From assembly GCA_030037055.1 (NCBI GenBank), contig JASHRZ010000061.1, forward strand, positions 1 through 8,414: a stretch of 8,414 nucleotides of DNA, read 5' to 3'. This document shows positions 5,674 through 8,414 of the stretch, piece by piece. The position numbers were made by a program, and so were the translations under genes. This DNA comes from Alphaproteobacteria bacterium (GTDB lineage Bacteria; Pseudomonadota; Alphaproteobacteria; ATCC43930; CGMCC-115725). Positions within the stretch are counted from its first letter, which is position 1, and each line of letters opens with the position of its first letter. The notes below the pieces were generated by a model. The model was not told the origin of the DNA, did not search any database, and was given only the letters and a program-made list of their open reading frames with translations.

Positions 5674-8414
5674 CGCCTGAGGAACGCCGCCGTCCGTTCG
5701 ATCGCCTCCTTGAGGCCAAGACGCTCGAGATCGACGCCCTCGGGAAAGGCGCCGGCGAGCCGGGACGGCATCTGCGCGTCGAGCAGGACGAAGACGCCGC
5801 TGTCATCGGCACGACGCACCAGGCGGCCGAAGGCCTGCTTGAGGCGCAGCCGTGTGATCATGTCGTCATAGCGCGCGCCGCCGAAGGCGGCGCGTCGCGC
5901 TTTGTGCAGGATGTCCGGCCGCGGCCAGGGGACGCGGTCGAAGACGATGAGGCGCAGCGAGCGGCCGGGGACGTCGAGTCCGTCACGGACGGCGTCGGTG
6001 CCGAGCAGGCAGGCATCCTCCTCGGCGCGGAAGATGTCGACGAGCGTCGAGATGTCCATGCCGTCCACATGCTGCGCCAGCAGCGGAATGCCGGCCTCCT
6101 CGAGCGCGCCGGCGATGCGCTGATGCACCGCGCGCAGCCGGGCAATGGCGGTGAAGAGGCCGAGCCCGCCGCCGCCCGCCGCCAGGAACAGCTCGCGATA
6201 GGCGGCGGCGACCTGCGCCGGCTCGTCGCGGCGCACATCGGTGACGACGAAGACGCGCGTCTGCGCCCCATAGTCGAAGGGCGACGGCACGCGCACGCGC
6301 AACGCCGGGCCGGCAAGATGCCGGGCGCCGCTGCGCGCCTCGGCCGCCTCCCAGTCGCGCACGGGATCGCCGCTGCCGTCGGTCAGCGTCGCCGAGGTGA
6401 CGAGCACGCCATGGGCCGGCTTGGCGACAAGCTCGGCGAAAGGTCGCGTCGGGTCGATCCAGTGGCGATGCATGCCGACATCAATCTCGTGGCCGCCGTC
6501 GCGCTCGATGGAAAGCCAATCGACGAATTCCTCCGGCTGCGCCGCGCCGATCTCGCGCAGCGCGCGCTGCCAGCCGCCGAGCTCGACCACTGCGCGGCGC
6601 TCGAGGCCGAGCACCGCCGCCTCGATGCGCATGCGCGCGCCCTGGTCGAGCTCGGCCGCGTCCTCGGCGAGCCGCCCCTTGAGCCGCCCGGCCAGAAGGC
6701 GCATCGGGATCGAGATCTTCTCCAGCGCCAGCGCCAGCGCCTCGCCCGCTTCGACCAGCCCGTCGATCGCCGGGCGCAGCTCGGTCTCGAGGCTGTAGCC
6801 CTGGTCGCGCTCGGCGGCGCGCGCCAGCACCTGCTGGCGCACCAGCGCGAGAAACGCCTCGGTCGCGTGCATCGGCCGCGCTTCGGCAAGGCGCTGGGCC
6901 CAGCCCTCGCCGGGTAGCTGGCGCGCGCCGACCAGCACCGCGGCAAGCGCGCGCTCGGCGGCATCATCGCCGACGACGAGATCCTCGAGTCGGCGGCGCA
7001 GCCCGCGGGCACGGCCGCGGGCGCGCTGCTCGGCGCCGAGGATCCAGCGGCGCAGCTCCGCCGCCTCCTGCCCGGTCAGCGCCAGTGAGAAGGTGCTGTC
7101 GGCGGCGTCGAAGACGTGATGCCCTTCGTCGAAGACGTAGCGCGTCGGCAGGTAGCTGTCGTCAAGCCCGCCGAGCGCCGCCTGCACCATCACCAGCGCG
7201 TGGTTGGCGACGACGATGCGCGCGCGCCGGGCGCGGCGGATGCTCTTCTCGACGAAGCAGCGGTGGCAATGCGGGCAGACGCTGTGGATGCACTCGCCAC
7301 GCCGGTCGGAGAGACCGAGGCTGCGGGCGCGGCCGATGACGTCGGGCAGCCAGCCGGGAAAATCGCCGCCGACCATGTCGCCCTCGCGCGTCGCCGCTAT
7401 CCAGCGCGCCATGATGCCGAGCGCGGCGGCGTCGTAAGGCCGCATCGGCAGCGCCGCGACGCCCTCCTCGAAATTGAGCAGGCAGAGATAGTTCTCGCGG
7501 CCCTTGCGCAGCACGACGCGACGGTTCTTCTCCGCAGCGCTCGGGTAGAGCCGATCGAGCTCGCCCGCGATCTGATGCTGCAAATTGCGGGTATATGTCG
7601 AGATCCAAACCGCGCCCCTATTCTTCTCCGCCCAAAGGCTCGCCGGCGCGACGTAGCCCAGGGTCTTGCCCACGCCGGTGCCGGCCTCGGCGAGCACGAG
7701 GCGCGGCTCGTCCACGACCGCGCGCGGGCGAAAGGCGGCGCTCACCGCGGCGGCGTAATCGGCCTGTTGCGGCCGCGCCTCGGCCCCTGCGCCGAGCAGC
7801 TCGGCGAGGCGGCGACGCGTCTCGCTCTCCTCCACCGGAATGTTGCCCGCTGGCGGAAGCGGCGCCTGCTCGGCCCATTCCGGCAGCTTACGCCAGGCGG
7901 CGAGCCCGGCCGGCGCGGCACCCTCGGGCGCCTCGCCCAGCGCCGCCAGCACGAATTTGCTCCAGGCCCAGTCGCCGCGCTCCATGGCGAGCGCGACGGC
8001 GCGCGCCTCGGCATCGGGCGCGGCGGCGCCGAGCTCGCTCAGCAGGGCTTGCGCCGATAGGACGAGCGAGAGCGCGGCATCGCTGGCGCCGTGCCACGGC
8101 GGCGCCAAACCCAGCGCCGCGGCAAGGCCCCGCGGGGTCGGCAGGCAGAACTGCGCCGGGCGCACGAAGGCGAAGAGCTCGAGCACGTCGAGCGCCGGAA
8201 AGGCGGGGACGCCGAGACGGCGCGCGGTGGCGCGGGCATGACAGAGGATGGGGGGCTCGGCCCGCGCGCGGGCGCCCGCCGCAGCGACCGGCAGGAGCGC
8301 GATCTCGCCGTCGGGCGAAAGCCAGGCCGCTTCCTTGACGCCGGCGACCAGCACCGCGGCCGCGGGCAGGGCGACCATGCGATCGGGCGCCGGCGGTGCG
8401 GCATCGGCCGGAGA
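5670..8414 (-). CDS. DinG/XPD-like Fe-S ATP-dependent DNA helicase (5' end open at window edge)
   Basis: Superfamily 2, XPD/DinG-type 5'-3' DNA helicase, probably for repair or replication-fork problems. Residues are numbered from ATG 8378 (902 residues): Q motif RPQQADY (202-208), Walker A AGTGVGKT (232-239), motif Ia STYTRNLQHQ (260-269), Fe-S cluster Cys299, Cys363, Cys368 and Cys374 (E. coli DinG-like C-x4-C-x5-C) plus extra Cys371, motif II DEGH (417-420) where DinG has DEAH, motif III LVTSATLTDG, motif V GTDAVRDGLDVPG (793-805) and motif VI QAFGRLVRR (848-856). The first 200 or so residues look like a decayed DnaQ-type exonuclease domain. The frame stays open for 12 more codons to the window edge without another start, and ATG 8378 has no Shine-Dalgarno, so the true start is probably outside; 8378 is the only one inside. 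It ends at TAA 5672-5670, overlapping the PPOX stop. I do not give the symbol dinG because the architecture differs from E. coli DinG. Confidence 0.93.
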   Translation of the reverse strand, partial: SPADAAPPAPDRMVALPAAAVLVAGVKEAAWLSPDGEIALLPVAAAGARARAEPPILCHARATARRLGVPAFPALDVLELFAFVRPAQFCLPTPRGLAAALGLAPPWHGASDAALSLVLSAQALLSELGAAAPDAEARAVALAMERGDWAWSKFVLAALGEAPEGAAPAGLAAWRKLPEWAEQAPLPPAGNIPVEESETRRRLAELLGAGAEARPQQADYAAAVSAAFRPRAVVDEPRLVLAEAGTGVGKTLGYVAPASLWAEKNRGAVWISTYTRNLQHQIAGELDRLYPSAAEKNRRVVLRKGRENYLCLLNFEEGVAALPMRPYDAAALGIMARWIAATREGDMVGGDFPGWLPDVIGRARSLGLSDRRGECIHSVCPHCHRCFVEKSIRRARRARIVVANHALVMVQAALGGLDDSYLPTRYVFDEGHHVFDAADSTFSLALTGQEAAELRRWILGAEQRARGRARGLRRRLEDLVVGDDAAERALAAVLVGARQLPGEGWAQRLAEARPMHATEAFLALVRQQVLARAAERDQGYSLETELRPAIDGLVEAGEALALALEKISIPMRLLAGRLKGRLAEDAAELDQGARMRIEAAVLGLERRAVVELGGWQRALREIGAAQPEEFVDWLSIERDGGHEIDVGMHRHWIDPTRPFAELVAKPAHGVLVTSATLTDGSGDPVRDWEAAEARSGARHLAGPALRVRVPSPFDYGAQTRVFVVTDVRRDEPAQVAAAYRELFLAAGGGGLGLFTAIARLRAVHQRIAGALEEAGIPLLAQHVDGMDISTLVDIFRAEEDACLLGTDAVRDGLDVPGRSLRLIVFDRVPWPRPDILHKARRAAFGGARYDDMITRLRLKQAFGRLVRRADDSGVFVLLDAQMPSRLAGAFPEGVDLERLGLKEAIERTAAFLRR

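Noticed and set aside
5904..8060. Long + strand frames opposite the helicase gene (5904-6917 and 7116-8060)
   Set aside because: Antisense shadows of a gene with complete helicase motifs; compositions are Arg/Ala/Gly-rich with no family resemblance and no ribosome binding sites that stand out.
1..8414. Defence island, toxin-antitoxin pair, mobile element or CRISPR array
   Set aside because: No repeat-spacer array, transposase, integrase, tRNA with attachment repeat or toxin-antitoxin pair is visible; base composition is uniform apart from the short AT-rich stretch at 4716-4785.

Overview
This is a GC-rich chromosomal window with strong G/C preference at third codon positions. The gene content (single-chain methylmalonyl-CoA mutase, COX15-type heme A synthase, an Usg-family protein and a long DinG-like helicase) points to an aerobic alphaproteobacterium, probably in or near the Hyphomicrobiales (Rhizobiales). 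That placement is inferred from gene families, not from a marker gene. I see no rRNA, tRNA, CRISPR array, transposase, phage gene or plasmid function.

Layout. Bases 1-123 hold the 3' end of a small exported protein on the + strand, followed by a textbook hairpin terminator (144-171). Bases 247-348 hold two inverted, diverged copies of a short palindromic intergenic repeat. From 379 to 4597 four genes lie on the minus strand, in transcription order: a TerB-like protein (4597-4193), an Usg-family protein (4043-3780), heme A synthase CtaA (3657-2587) and methylmalonyl-CoA mutase (2529-379). The ctaA-to-mutase gap is only 57 bp and the pair may share a transcript; the other gaps (122 and 149 bp) could hold promoters. 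An AT-rich divergent intergenic region (4598-4827) separates this block from two + strand genes: a putative 54-residue one-helix membrane protein (4828-4992) and a PPOX-class FMN-dependent enzyme of the DR_2398 type (5053-5673). The rest, 5670 to the window edge, is a minus-strand XPD/DinG-type Fe-S helicase whose stop codon overlaps that of the PPOX gene.

How the genes work together. CtaA supplies heme A for an aa3-type terminal oxidase. The mutase connects propionyl-CoA (methylmalonyl-CoA) with succinyl-CoA and depends on adenosylcobalamin. The helicase is probably a DNA repair or replication-stress enzyme. They do not form one recognisable pathway, and I do not see a new multi-gene system here. 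The points most worth a second look are the decayed exonuclease-like N-terminus and unusual motif II of the helicase, the Gln in the cobalamin SxL motif of the mutase, the inverted repeat pair, and the AT-rich region with the small membrane protein.
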